A stretch of DNA of 64,000 nucleotides from Pseudomonadota bacterium (GTDB lineage: Bacteria > Pseudomonadota > Alphaproteobacteria > GCA-2746255). The stretch lies in contig JBFMHN010000003.1 of NCBI GenBank assembly GCA_040752895.1, positions 157,501-221,500 on the forward strand, read 5' to 3'. Shown piece after piece: positions 18,509 to 27,079 of the stretch; position 1 is the first letter of the stretch; each line of letters opens with the position of its first letter. The position numbers were made by a program, and so were the translations under genes. The notes beneath the pieces are model-generated. The model ran no database searches, was not told the DNA's origin, and worked only from the letters and a program-made list of their open reading frames with translations.

Positions 18509-21500
18509 ATGCACCCGATCAGAGTATCCGCGGCCGTCACCACGGCCGCGCCCCGTACCCCCGCCATCACCGGCCCGGACACGGCTACCTGCCTAATCCG
18601 CGCCGCAAATCTCCTGCTCCCGGATCTCGAACGCGGCCATGCCGTTGGTTCACGGCAACTACGCGCCGCCATGGAACAGGCCTTCGGCGGCTCCGACGCC
18701 GAAGGCGCCTGGGCGTGGAAACACGCCTATGACGCCTGCGAGGCCGCGCAGGTGCTCTTCCTGCGCAAGTTCGGCCCGGCCATCCGGGCGCGCGCCGCGA
18801 CACGGGCCGCCCAGCTCGCCATGCTCGGCAAGGTCGCCGCTCTTCTGCCGTCGCAGACGCGTCGTTCCGAGGAGAGCCAGGCGCTTCAGCAATTCTCGAC
18901 ACCGATCGCCCTCGGCTTCGCCGCCAGCATCGCCGCCGCGCTCAGCCCCATCGATCTCGTGCTGGAGCCGTCGGCCGGGACGGGCCTGGTGGCGATCTTC
19001 GCCGAGTTGGCCGGGACATCGCTCGTCCTCAACGAGTTCGCCGAGACCCGTGCCGGGCTGCTCGACTCTCTCTTCCCCGACGCGTCCGTCACCCGTCATG
19101 ACGCAGCGCATATCCACGATCACCTCGACGCCGGCATCGCGCCCAGTGTCGTACTGATGAACCCACCCTTCTCGGTGGCGGCGCATGTGGACGGCAAGGT
19201 CGCCGACGCAGCCCTGCGCCATGTCTCGTCGGCGCTGGCGCGTCTCGCCGAAGGCGGCCGCCTGGTTGCCATCACCGGCGCCAACTTCTCGCCCGATAAT
19301 CCCACTTGGCGCGACGGCTTCGTCCGGCTCCAGGAGCGGGGTCGCGTCGTGTTTTCCGCCGCCATCGACGGCCGCGTCTATGCCCGTCACGGCACCAGCG
19401 TCGAGACACGCCTGACCGTGATCGACCGCACCCCCGCCGACGATCCGGCGTCGTTCCTCCTTTCGCCGGGCGCAGCACCTGACGCCGCCACCTTGCTCGA
19501 TTGGGTAATCCGTCACGTCCCGCCACGTGCCGCCCCAGTGGCTTCCCCAGCGATACGGGCCGCGACGCCCGCGCGGCGTCCGGGATTTGCACGTTCGGCG
19601 CCGCATGTAGCGCCGCCCCAGCATATTGGACCCGTTTCAGAGGACGCCGTCGATGTCGCTTACGAACCTTGCGACTGGGCGCCAGCCGAAGACGGGCGCA
19701 TCAGCGAGGCGCTCTATGAGAACTACGCCCTCCAGTCGATCCGTATCGCCGAGGCCAAACCACATCCGACGCGGCTGGTGCAATCGGCGGCGATGGCGTC
19801 GGTCGCGCCGCCCAAGCCGAGCTACCGCCCGCATCTCCCACCCGCCGTCGTCACGGACGGCCTGCTGTCGGACGCCCAGCTCGAGAGCGTCATCTATGCC
19901 GGCGAGGCTCATGCCGGCTTCCTCGCCGGCTCGTGGACCGTCGACGAGACCTTCGACATCGTCGCGGCCGCGCCCGACGATGCCGAGGCCGCCGTCCGCT
20001 TCCGTCGTGGCTGGATGCTGGGCGACGGCACCGGCGCTGGCAAGGGCCGCCAGGTCGCGGGTGTCCTGCTCGACAACTGGCTGCAAGGCCGCCGCCGTGC
20101 GGTCTGGGTGTCGAAGTCGGACAAGCTGATCGAGGACGCCCAGCGCGACTGGTCCGCGCTCGGACAGGAACGGCTGCTGATCACGCCGCTCGCCCGCTTC
20201 CGCCAGGGCACGCCGATCCGGCTGGAGCAGGGCATTCTCTTCACCACCTATGCAACGCTGCGCTCCGATGCGCGGGAAGCGAAAGCCTCCCGCGTTCAGC
20301 AGATCGTCGATTGGCTGGGCCGCGACTTCGATGGCGTGATCGTCTTCGACGAGAGCCACGCCATGCAGAACGCCGCTGGTGGCAAGGGCGAACGGGGCGA
20401 TCAGGCGCCCTCTCAGCAGGGCCGTGCCGGACTTCGCCTGCAGCATGCGCTGCCCAACGCCCGCATCCTCTATGTCTCGGCGACCGGCGCCACCACCGTC
20501 CACAATCTCGCTTATGCCCAGCGGCTCGGCCTCTGGGGTGGCGATGACTTCCCCTTCGCTACACGCGCCGAGTTCGTCCAGGCGATCGAGGCCGGCGGCG
20601 TCGCGGCGATGGAGGTCCTGGCCCGCGACCTGAAGGCGCTCGGTCTCTATGCCGCTCGCTCTCTTTCATATGAGGGCGTCGAATACGAGATGGTCGAGCA
20701 CCTCCTTAGCCCAGAACAGATCCGCATCTACGACGCCTACGCCGGCGCCTTCCAGATCATCCACAACAATCTGACCGCGGCGCTAGAGGCCGCGAACATC
20801 ACGGGCGAGGGCGGCACGCTGAACGGTCAGGCGAAGTCCGCCGCGCGCTCGGCGTTCGAGAGCGCCAAGCAGCGCTTCTTCAATCACCTCATCACGGCGA
20901 TGAAGACGCCGACGCTGATCGCCGCCGTCGATCGCGATCTGGACGCGGGCCACGCCGCAATCATCCAGATCGTCTCGACCGGCGAGGCGCTGATGGAGCG
21001 ACGCCTCGCGGAGATTCCAACCGAGGAATGGGGCGACGTGCAGGTTGACATCACGCCCCGCGAATATGTCCTCGACTACCTGGCGCACTCCTTCCCGACA
21101 CAGCTCTACGAGCCCTTCACCGACAGTGAGGGTAATCTGTCCTCACGCCCGGTGTTCCGCGATGGCCAGCCGGTCCAGTGCCGTGACGCCATCGAGCGTC
21201 GCGACCGATTGATCGAGAAGCTCGCGGCGCTGCCGCCGGTGCAGGGCGCGCTCGATCAGATCGTCCAGCGCTTCGGCACGGATCTGGTCGCGGAGGTCAC
21301 CGGCCGCTCGCGGCGCATCGTCCGGCACGCAGACCGTCTGCGCGTCGAGAGCCGGGCCGGCTCGGCCAACCTCGCCGAGACGCAAGCCTTCATGGACGAC
21401 GAGAAGCGCATCCTCGTGTTCAGCGACGCCGGCGGCACGGGCCGCAGCTACCATGCCGATCTGGGTGCCAGGAACCGCCGCCTGCGCGTTCACTACCTGC

Positions 21501-22846
21501 TCGAAGCCGGCTGGAAGGCGGACACGGCGATCCAGGGTCTCGGGCGTTCCAACCGCACCAACCAGGCGCAGCCGCCGCTGTTCCGGCCGATCGCCACCGA
21601 CGTGAAGGCGGAGAAGCGTTTCCTCTCCACCATCGCCCGCCGCCTCGACACGCTCGGCGCCATCACCAAGGGCCAGCGCCAGACCGGCGGGCAAGGGCTG
21701 TTCCGCGCTGACGACAACCTCGAATCCGTCTATGGCCGCGCCGCGCTGCGCCAGCTCTACGTGCTGCTCTATTCCGGCAAGGTCGAAGGCTGTTCCTTGC
21801 AGGCGTTCGAGGACGCCACCGGTCTCAAGCTCACAGACGGCGACGGCAGCCTGCGCGAGGAGCTGCCGCCGATCACCACCTTTCTCAACCGCTTGCTAGC
21901 GCTCACCATCGACCTGCAGAACGTCCTGTTCGGCGTGTTCGAGGAACTGTTGCGCGCGAAGATCGAGGGCGCCGTCGCCTCCGGCACCTACGATCTCGGC
22001 GTCGAGACGGTCACGGCGGAATCGCTGCGCATCACCGATCGCCGCAGCATCTACGCCCATCCCGGCAGCGGCGCCGAGACGCAGGTCTTCATCGTTGCAC
22101 GCCGGGATCGCAACCGGCCGCTCGGCCTCGCCGAGGCGCTCGACCGCGCCGATGATCCCCGGGCAACGCTTCTGATCAACGGCCAGTCGGGCCGCGCCGC
22201 CGTCCAGGTTCCCGCACCAAGCCTGATGCTCGATGACGGCGAGGTCGAGCGGCGCGTCCGCCTCCTACGGCCGATGGAGCGTACCGCCATCCCCTTGGCC
22301 ATGATGGCGCAGACCCATTGGCGCGAAGCCGACCGCGACGCCTTCGCCGCCGCCTGGAAAGCCGAGCTCGCCGATCTGCCGGAGTTCACCGACAGCCGGA
22401 TCCATATCGTCACCGGTCTTCTTCTGCCGATCTGGAAGCGGCTTCCCGACGAAGGCTGCCGAGTCTACCGCCTCCAGACCGATGATGGCGAGCGGGTGAT
22501 CGGCCGTCTCGTCTCGCCGGCCTGGGTCGCCCAGGCGGTCGCGACCGACGTCCCGACGATCAACCCCGCCGATGCCTGGACCGCCGTGCTCGACGGCCGG
22601 ACCGTGCTGGAGCTCGCCGATGGCCTCCAGCTTCGTCGTGCCAGGATCATGGGCGCATTCCGCGTCGAACTCTCCGGCTTCACCGATGGGATGGTCGACC
22701 GGCTGAAGGCGACGGGGCTCACCGCCGAGATCATCGCCTGGAAGCTCCGGCTGTTCGTGCCCACCGGCGCGACCGGCCCGGCGATCCTCGGCGCGCTGAT
22801 GGAGCGCCATCCGCTCGTGCGCATCGCCGACCGTAACGCGGCGTGA
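18509..22846 (+). CDS. Methyltransferase fused to strawberry-notch-type helicase
   Basis: Very large protein of 1445 residues. An N-terminal class I methyltransferase-like domain has SAM motif I (VLEPSAGTGLVAIFAELAG, ~155) and motif IV NPPF (VVLMNPPFSV, ~216). A superfamily 2 helicase follows, with Walker A GDGTGAGKGRQ (~507), a DESH box (VIVFDESHAMQNA, ~614) and SATGATT (motif III). The C-terminal half has the strawberry-notch helicase C region (AHIIQIVSTGEALMERRLAEIP-like, then GLGRSNRTNQAQPP as motif VI). Such fusions are a hallmark of alphaproteobacterial ICEs and plasmids. They are thought to modify or protect element DNA against host defence, but the activity is not established. A GAGAGAG-rich leader precedes it. 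Confidence 0.9.
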   Translation: MHPIRVSAAVTTAAPRTPAITGPDTATCLIRAANLLLPDLERGHAVGSRQLRAAMEQAFGGSDAEGAWAWKHAYDACEAAQVLFLRKFGPAIRARAATRAAQLAMLGKVAALLPSQTRRSEESQALQQFSTPIALGFAASIAAALSPIDLVLEPSAGTGLVAIFAELAGTSLVLNEFAETRAGLLDSLFPDASVTRHDAAHIHDHLDAGIAPSVVLMNPPFSVAAHVDGKVADAALRHVSSALARLAEGGRLVAITGANFSPDNPTWRDGFVRLQERGRVVFSAAIDGRVYARHGTSVETRLTVIDRTPADDPASFLLSPGAAPDAATLLDWVIRHVPPRAAPVASPAIRAATPARRPGFARSAPHVAPPQHIGPVSEDAVDVAYEPCDWAPAEDGRISEALYENYALQSIRIAEAKPHPTRLVQSAAMASVAPPKPSYRPHLPPAVVTDGLLSDAQLESVIYAGEAHAGFLAGSWTVDETFDIVAAAPDDAEAAVRFRRGWMLGDGTGAGKGRQVAGVLLDNWLQGRRRAVWVSKSDKLIEDAQRDWSALGQERLLITPLARFRQGTPIRLEQGILFTTYATLRSDAREAKASRVQQIVDWLGRDFDGVIVFDESHAMQNAAGGKGERGDQAPSQQGRAGLRLQHALPNARILYVSATGATTVHNLAYAQRLGLWGGDDFPFATRAEFVQAIEAGGVAAMEVLARDLKALGLYAARSLSYEGVEYEMVEHLLSPEQIRIYDAYAGAFQIIHNNLTAALEAANITGEGGTLNGQAKSAARSAFESAKQRFFNHLITAMKTPTLIAAVDRDLDAGHAAIIQIVSTGEALMERRLAEIPTEEWGDVQVDITPREYVLDYLAHSFPTQLYEPFTDSEGNLSSRPVFRDGQPVQCRDAIERRDRLIEKLAALPPVQGALDQIVQRFGTDLVAEVTGRSRRIVRHADRLRVESRAGSANLAETQAFMDDEKRILVFSDAGGTGRSYHADLGARNRRLRVHYLLEAGWKADTAIQGLGRSNRTNQAQPPLFRPIATDVKAEKRFLSTIARRLDTLGAITKGQRQTGGQGLFRADDNLESVYGRAALRQLYVLLYSGKVEGCSLQAFEDATGLKLTDGDGSLREELPPITTFLNRLLALTIDLQNVLFGVFEELLRAKIEGAVASGTYDLGVETVTAESLRITDRRSIYAHPGSGAETQVFIVARRDRNRPLGLAEALDRADDPRATLLINGQSGRAAVQVPAPSLMLDDGEVERRVRLLRPMERTAIPLAMMAQTHWREADRDAFAAAWKAELADLPEFTDSRIHIVTGLLLPIWKRLPDEGCRVYRLQTDDGERVIGRLVSPAWVAQAVATDVPTINPADAWTAVLDGRTVLELADGLQLRRARIMGAFRVELSGFTDGMVDRLKATGLTAEIIAWKLRLFVPTGATGPAILGALMERHPLVRIADRNAA

Positions 22847-22858
22847 AGGGAGGCGATC

Positions 22859-23899
22859 ATGTCCAGCCAAGCAGCCGATCTGGCGCGTCGTCTCGCGCGG
22901 GATGCCGAGGCCGTCTGCCGCCACTATCTTCCCAACGGCCGCCGCCATGGCCGCTATTGGCTAGTCGGCGATGTTCGGAACACGCCCGGCCGCAGCCTCT
23001 ATGTCCGTCTCACGGGGCCAGAGTCCGGTCCCGGCGCCGCCGGCAAATGGACCGACGCCGCCACCGGCGAGCACGGCGATCTCCTTGACCTGATCGCCCT
23101 CAATCGCGGGCTCGACGCCTTCCGCGACGTGCTTGACGAGGCGCGCCGCTTCCTCTGGCTGCCACGCTCCGAGCCTGCGCATCCGACCCGCGAACCGCCG
23201 CCGCCCGCTGGGTCGCCTGAAGCCGCCCGCCGTCTGTTTCGAGCCGGCCGGCCCGTCGCCGGCACCCAGGCCGAAGCCTATCTGCGCGCGCGCGGCATCA
23301 CCGCACGGCTTGACTGGCCGTCCCTGCGCTTCCATTCCGCGCTCTGGTACCGGTCCGACCGCGATGCTGCCCGCGAGTCCTGGCCGGGACTGCTCGCCGC
23401 CGTGACCGACGCGGACGGCCGGATCACCGGCGTCCATCGCACCTGGCTCGACCGGCAGTGTCCCGAGAAGGCCCCGCTCGCCGATCCGCGCCGCGCGCTC
23501 GGCCAACTGCTGGGCAACGGCGTGCGCTTCGGCCGCGCCATCGACGTGCTCGCCGCCGGGGAGGGCATCGAGACCATGCTCGCGCTCAAATCGGTGCTGC
23601 CGGACCTGCCGATGATCGCCGCGCTCTCGGCCAACCATCTCGCCGCCCTGGATCTCGCCCCGATGCTGGCCCGGCTCTATGTCGCGCGCGATCGCGATGC
23701 GGCCGGCCGGATGGCGGCGGAACGGCTTCACGCACGCGGTCGCGACGCGGGCATCGAGGTCCGCGATCTCATGCCGGCCAGGAGCGATTTCAACGTCGAT
23801 CTGCGCCGGCTCGGCCCGGACGTCATGCTGGCCCGGCTGGCGGATCAGCTCGCCCCGGCCGACGTCCTGCGGTTCCTGCGCCGTCGCGATGCAGCCTGA
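22859..23899 (+). CDS. Toprim-domain primase-like protein
   Basis: Protein of 346 residues. The N-terminal part (CRHYLPNGRRHGRYWLVGDVRNTPGRSLYVRL...GKWTDAATGEHGDLLDLIALNRG) resembles the DUF7146-type N-terminus of phage/plasmid primases. The C-terminal Toprim domain has GEGIETMLAL (~234) and the DxD-type RDRDAAGRMAAERL (~276). It probably primes or processes element DNA after transfer. It starts 12 nt after the methylase-helicase, in the same transcription unit. Confidence 0.88.
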   Translation: MSSQAADLARRLARDAEAVCRHYLPNGRRHGRYWLVGDVRNTPGRSLYVRLTGPESGPGAAGKWTDAATGEHGDLLDLIALNRGLDAFRDVLDEARRFLWLPRSEPAHPTREPPPPAGSPEAARRLFRAGRPVAGTQAEAYLRARGITARLDWPSLRFHSALWYRSDRDAARESWPGLLAAVTDADGRITGVHRTWLDRQCPEKAPLADPRRALGQLLGNGVRFGRAIDVLAAGEGIETMLALKSVLPDLPMIAALSANHLAALDLAPMLARLYVARDRDAAGRMAAERLHARGRDAGIEVRDLMPARSDFNVDLRRLGPDVMLARLADQLAPADVLRFLRRRDAA

Positions 23900-24256
23900 T
23901 CGGAAGGCCGAGCGCGGCATCTCCTGCGGTTCGGTGTCGGGCCGGAAGGGGGCGGGGAGGCGTGCGGCGGGACGCCTGGCCCGGTCAGAGGCGCGCGCCT
24001 GCGGCCTTCCCGAGCGGCGATCTGCCAGAGCCGGCCCCGGTCCCGCAATGGCGTCCAGCGACTATTTTCCGCCGCCGGGCGGCAGGCCGCCCGGCTTTGC
24101 ATCGCGAAACAGAATAGCCGCCTCCCGCCATCCTCCGCTGGCGCTCCGGCCCCTTGCCGGCAGGCCGGCGGCGGGGTGCGGGCCCGGTTCCGTCCCCGGC
24201 GGGCGATCGCCGTGAAGGCCGCGATGGGCGCGGCCAGACCGCAACAGGAGCCCGCC
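23900..24256 (+). other. GC-rich intergenic stretch with hairpin
   Basis: This 357-nt stretch between the Toprim and DUF2493 genes holds no gene recognised on either strand. A 9-bp hairpin GCCGGGCGG/CCGCCCGGC (24074-24095, loop CAGG) followed by TTT could be a terminator. AACAGGAG just upstream of 24257 is the ribosome-binding site of the next gene. Confidence 0.5.
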
Positions 24257-25216
24257 ATGACGCACGAATCCTTGCCCTTCCTCTCCCCCGACACCGAGTC
24301 CGGCGACGAGCCGCACGCTCTCTCGCCTACCGCGCATCTGCTCGACGAGCTGGCGCTCTGCGGCCATCGCCCTGGCCAGGACGAGCCCGATCCGCGTCCG
24401 CTGCCCGAGGCGGATGCCGTCCGCGCCGAGCTCGGCGCGATCGTCGACGGCTTCGCCGCGATGCTGACCGACACGCGGCTCGAGGACGATCTCGACGACC
24501 TGCTCTGGTCCTTCGTCAACCTGTTCCACCGCAAGATCGCCCGCATCGAGCGCGATCTCGACGCCAACGAGCAGGCGCAGCGCCGCTCGCAGCTCGAGCA
24601 GAACGGCACCGAGGTCCGCTCGGTCGAGCTGGAGCGCCTCATCGATCAGGGCCTCAGCCTGGTCGAGCGCCGCAACGCCTTCGAGTTCTGCCGCGACCAT
24701 GCCGCCGAGCACTACGAGGCCGTCACCGGCTCAGCATGGCGGCCCCGCTCGGGCTCGATGGTCAACCATCGCGCGCTCACCTCCGCCATGATCGACAGCC
24801 GCGAGTTCATCGCCGCCCAGCGCCGCGCCGAGGCGCAACTGCTCGTGCCCGCGGGCAGCCGCATCGCCTTCACCGGCGGTTCCGACTTCAACGATCACCG
24901 GCGCATCTGGGCCGCGCTCGACAAGGTCCATGCCAAGCATCCCGACATGGTGCTGCTGCACGGCGGCAGTCCACGCGGCGCCGAGCGCATCGCTGCCTGC
25001 TGGGCCGACAACCGCAAGGTCGCGCAGGTCGCCTTCAAGCCCGACTGGAACCGCCACCACAACGCCGCGCCCTTCAAGCGCAACGACCAGATGCTCGAAG
25101 CCCTGCCGATCGGCGTCGTCGTCTTCCCCGGCTCGGGCATCTCCGCCAACCTCGCCGACAAGGCCCGCAAGATGGGCATCCCGGTGTGGCGGTTCAGCGA
25201 GGAGGGCGGCGCTTAG
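24257..25216 (+). CDS. DUF2493 (SLOG-type) domain protein
   Basis: Protein of 319 residues from the ATG at 24257 (AACAGGAG upstream); an earlier in-frame start would lack a site. The N-terminal two thirds are helical and acidic. The C-terminal ~130 residues carry the DUF2493/YspA-like SLOG nucleotide-binding fold: RIAFTGGSDFNDHRRIWAALDKVH, LHGGSPRGAERIAACWADNRKV, VVFPGSGISANLADKARKMGIPVWRF. It is typical of this class of ICE and usually sits at the end of the maintenance block. Nucleotide or ligand sensing is a family-level guess. The cargo region begins immediately downstream. Confidence 0.88.
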   Translation: MTHESLPFLSPDTESGDEPHALSPTAHLLDELALCGHRPGQDEPDPRPLPEADAVRAELGAIVDGFAAMLTDTRLEDDLDDLLWSFVNLFHRKIARIERDLDANEQAQRRSQLEQNGTEVRSVELERLIDQGLSLVERRNAFEFCRDHAAEHYEAVTGSAWRPRSGSMVNHRALTSAMIDSREFIAAQRRAEAQLLVPAGSRIAFTGGSDFNDHRRIWAALDKVHAKHPDMVLLHGGSPRGAERIAACWADNRKVAQVAFKPDWNRHHNAAPFKRNDQMLEALPIGVVVFPGSGISANLADKARKMGIPVWRFSEEGGA

Positions 25217-25314
25217 GCGCCGTTCGTCCGATCGCCGGCGGGGCTGGACCACCACCATTCAAAACCCTGGGCCTGTTTACATCACGTGTATCTCTTTATG
25301 TGGTGTTCCTGTTG

Positions 25315-25568
25315 ACCCGGGCCGCCACAAGTTCTTACGCTTCAGCTTCTCGTCTGCGAATTGACTACGGGCGACGCATCGCGTCCCAGGTCTTCGCTCG
25401 GTTCTAAGACGCGGGATCCGAGAACTGACGCGACAGCCACGAAGCGCGAGTCTCACGCAGATTGCCGAGGAACTATCGCGCTATCTCGTCGGATGCCGCA
25501 GCTACTTCTGCTTCTGCGGAGCACCGTCGGTGGCGTTGAACTCGATAACACGTATTCCGTGCTCTTAG
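25315..25568 (+). pseudogene. Group II intron reverse transcriptase/maturase remnant
   Basis: Fragments in several frames reproduce the C-terminal maturase region of group II intron-encoded proteins. One frame reads GRHKFLRFSFSSAN then a stop, another reads YGRRIASQVFARF, and a third reads GIRELTRQPRSASLTQIAEELSRYLVGCRSYFCFCGAPSV ending at 25568. In intact proteins these segments occur in the order KFLGFSF, RR-IA--A-ARF, IRELTRR-RG-SL--I-EEL-RYL-GW-SYFGFC-TPSV. Frameshifts and stops separate them and the rest of the intron is missing. It marks the left border of the cargo region. Confidence 0.7.
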
Positions 25569-25606
25569 ACATCGAGCTTGCCGTCTTGGAGTAAGTAGCT
25601 CGGTCG

Positions 25607-25745
25607 CAGCTTTTGCTGCCTCGTGTGTCATGCGCTCGACCTCCCGGTGAACGCTACGGTTCTTCCCGCAATTGGGCTACTCTCGGCCGGGCGACCGGCA
25701 TCGCGGATGCGGACCCGTGCCGCAAGGTTTCGCGACGCAACTGAT
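25607..25745 (-). pseudogene. Fragment of a second ligA (BRCT-junction region)
   Basis: In the minus-strand frame this reads [20 protein letters not shown] then AGRTVAFTG, followed after a frameshift by ERMTRGSKS. The full ligA at 28755-30917 reads [20 protein letters not shown] then AGKTVVFTG...ERMTRDEAE. The nucleotide match is strong but not identical, so this is a remnant of a related ligase gene rather than a recent copy. Confidence 0.7.
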
Positions 25746-25914
25746 TCAAAAGTCGGAGCGCATTTGGTCGACACTGAACCCGGCGAATAATCGCAAGAAC
25801 GTCCTTGACCCTGACGCCATCCGCCCGCATCACGGCTTGAGTGATCGGATCAGAAAGAAGTTCGGCAATTGAAGGCTCAACGCCGGAATTCCCCCATTGA
25901 TGCAGCCCATTCAT
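25654..25914 (-). CDS. Small conserved hypothetical protein, 3' end altered
   Basis: Protein of 86 residues. The segment SIAELLSDPITQAVMRADGVRVKDVLAIIRRV is the pattern of small alphaproteobacterial proteins of unknown function (ELL-DP---LVM--DGV---D--ALL). The last ~25 residues are read, in a different frame, through the ligA fragment, so the natural C-terminus was probably replaced when the debris was joined. It lies on the same strand as the two small genes upstream. Confidence 0.5.
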   Translation of the reverse strand: MNGLHQWGNSGVEPSIAELLSDPITQAVMRADGVRVKDVLAIIRRVQCRPNALRLLNQLRRETLRHGSASAMPVARPRVAQLREEP

Positions 25915-26056
25915 CTGACCTCCTCCGGAGAGTCAAAGCATGCATGCTCTTGCGTCGAGAACCGGTGCCCATACCGAGGCGACGGCAACCGGGTGACTTC
26001 AATACTACCCATCTCACAGAAGCCTTTCCCGCGAGAAAATCAGCTACTGGCCGCAC

Positions 26057-26287
26057 CTAGCCGGCTGCCCTACAGTCTTGCGGCGCTTGATACCGGAACA
26101 CCAGCCTATCCCTCTGCCAAATCTCGAACCCGTGAATCTGATTGCGGCGCTGGTGATACATGGTTTCCACCTTGATGCGCGCCTCTTCGTCGCTGCTCGC
26201 GGAGAAGTCTTCTGCGGCGTCAATTGATTGGGTCATGCCACAATGGATCGTTGGCGCACCCAAGAAATAGCAGCGATAGTCAACCAT
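26057..26287 (-). CDS. Small conserved hypothetical protein
   Basis: Protein of 76 residues from the ATG at 26287 (MVDYRCYFLGAPTIHCG...). The core DEEARIKVETMYHQRRNQIHGFEIWQRDRLVFRY matches a common small Hyphomicrobiales family in which FEIWQ is near the C-terminus. No function is known. The start overlaps the end of the upstream small gene by 8 nt, indicating co-transcription. Confidence 0.68.
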   Translation of the reverse strand: MVDYRCYFLGAPTIHCGMTQSIDAAEDFSASSDEEARIKVETMYHQRRNQIHGFEIWQRDRLVFRYQAPQDCRAAG

Positions 26288-26519
26288 TGCTGCCCTCCGT
26301 CGGAAGGGGAACGCTCGCATCCGCATTCGGCGCTCCCGGGCTCGAATAGTCGCGATCATCAGCGCGGTTATCGGGCCGCCGCCTCAGACTTAGCCGACCC
26401 AGCCGTGCCTCCTCAGCCGCCAGTAGCTCCATCAATACCTTGCGTCGACTTTCTTCACGAAGCGTGCGAAGTTGCGCGCGGAAGTGCTCGATATTTTTCT
26501 GGCAGATCCAATCGTCCAC
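26280..26519 (-). CDS. Small helical hypothetical protein
   Basis: A GTG start at 26519 is preferred because GGAGG lies 6 nt upstream of it; an in-frame ATG at 26597 has no such site. The protein (79 residues) begins VDDWICQKNIEHFRAQLRTLREESRRKVLMELLAAEEARLGRL, a helical small-protein pattern seen in many alphaproteobacteria, with a low-complexity tail. It is the first of a small minus-strand operon that includes 26057-26287, and a TTGA-N6-TCAA box lies about 215 nt upstream. No function is known. Confidence 0.6.
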   Translation of the reverse strand: MDDWICQKNIEHFRAQLRTLREESRRKVLMELLAAEEARLGRLSLRRRPDNRADDRDYSSPGAPNADASVPLPTEGSNG

Positions 26520-26731
26520 TGCCGGCCTCCACTTCCGCGCCCACCGCCGCACAGGATCGTGGTATTTGGCAATCGTACCGCGGGCCGACCCTGCCATCTG
26601 TCTGCGCCCGAACCAACGATCAAAGATCTCGGGTCGTGAAGCTTGAACGCTCGGAGGAGACGCCGAGGCGCCAGTGGAGATTTAGAAACGCGCCGCGGGC
26701 AAGGGCGGTTTGTCGCGACAAGTAGCCCACC

Positions 26732-26745
26732 TTGATTTGAATCAA
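26732..26745. promoter_or_regulatory. FNR/FixK-type box 1
   Basis: TTGATTTGAATCAA matches the FNR/FixK consensus TTGAT-N4-ATCAA exactly in both half-sites. It lies upstream of the small minus-strand genes at 26519 and of the IS3 remnant on the plus strand. Confidence 0.6.
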
Positions 26746-26878
26746 TGGCTTGGCTGCCCGCTCAATGTATCAAGAAAACATGAGCGCCCTTTCGTCCTAC
26801 TCTGAAGTGGACCCCGAATTTGGGACCAGTTGATTAGTTGGAGCGCGGGCCGTTCCGTCATGCTAGACGGAGCGGATC

Positions 26879-27004
26879 ATGACGAAGAGAACGAGACGAA
26901 AGATTGACGCGGCGCTGAAGGCGAAGATCGCCTTGGAGGCGCTGCGAGAACAAGCGAGCGTGGCCGATCTGGCCCAGCGCTACCAGGTTCCAGTGTTGAT
27001 GTGA
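26879..27004 (+). pseudogene. IS3-family transposase OrfA fragment
   Basis: The reading MTKRTRRKIDAALKAKIALEALREQASVADLAQRYQV is the N-terminal helix-turn-helix region of an IS3-family OrfA. It is followed by PVLM and a stop. About 75 nt upstream, TGAAGTGGACCCCGAATTTG at 26803 looks like the left terminal repeat of that IS group. The rest of the element is absent: the sequence changes near 26990 to unrelated DNA. Confidence 0.75.
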
Positions 27005-27079
27005 TTGTCCCGAGCCTCTGGGCTCGAAGAGCCCATGGTCGGACACACAGGAAATCTGGTTTTGCAGCTGCCCTCATTG

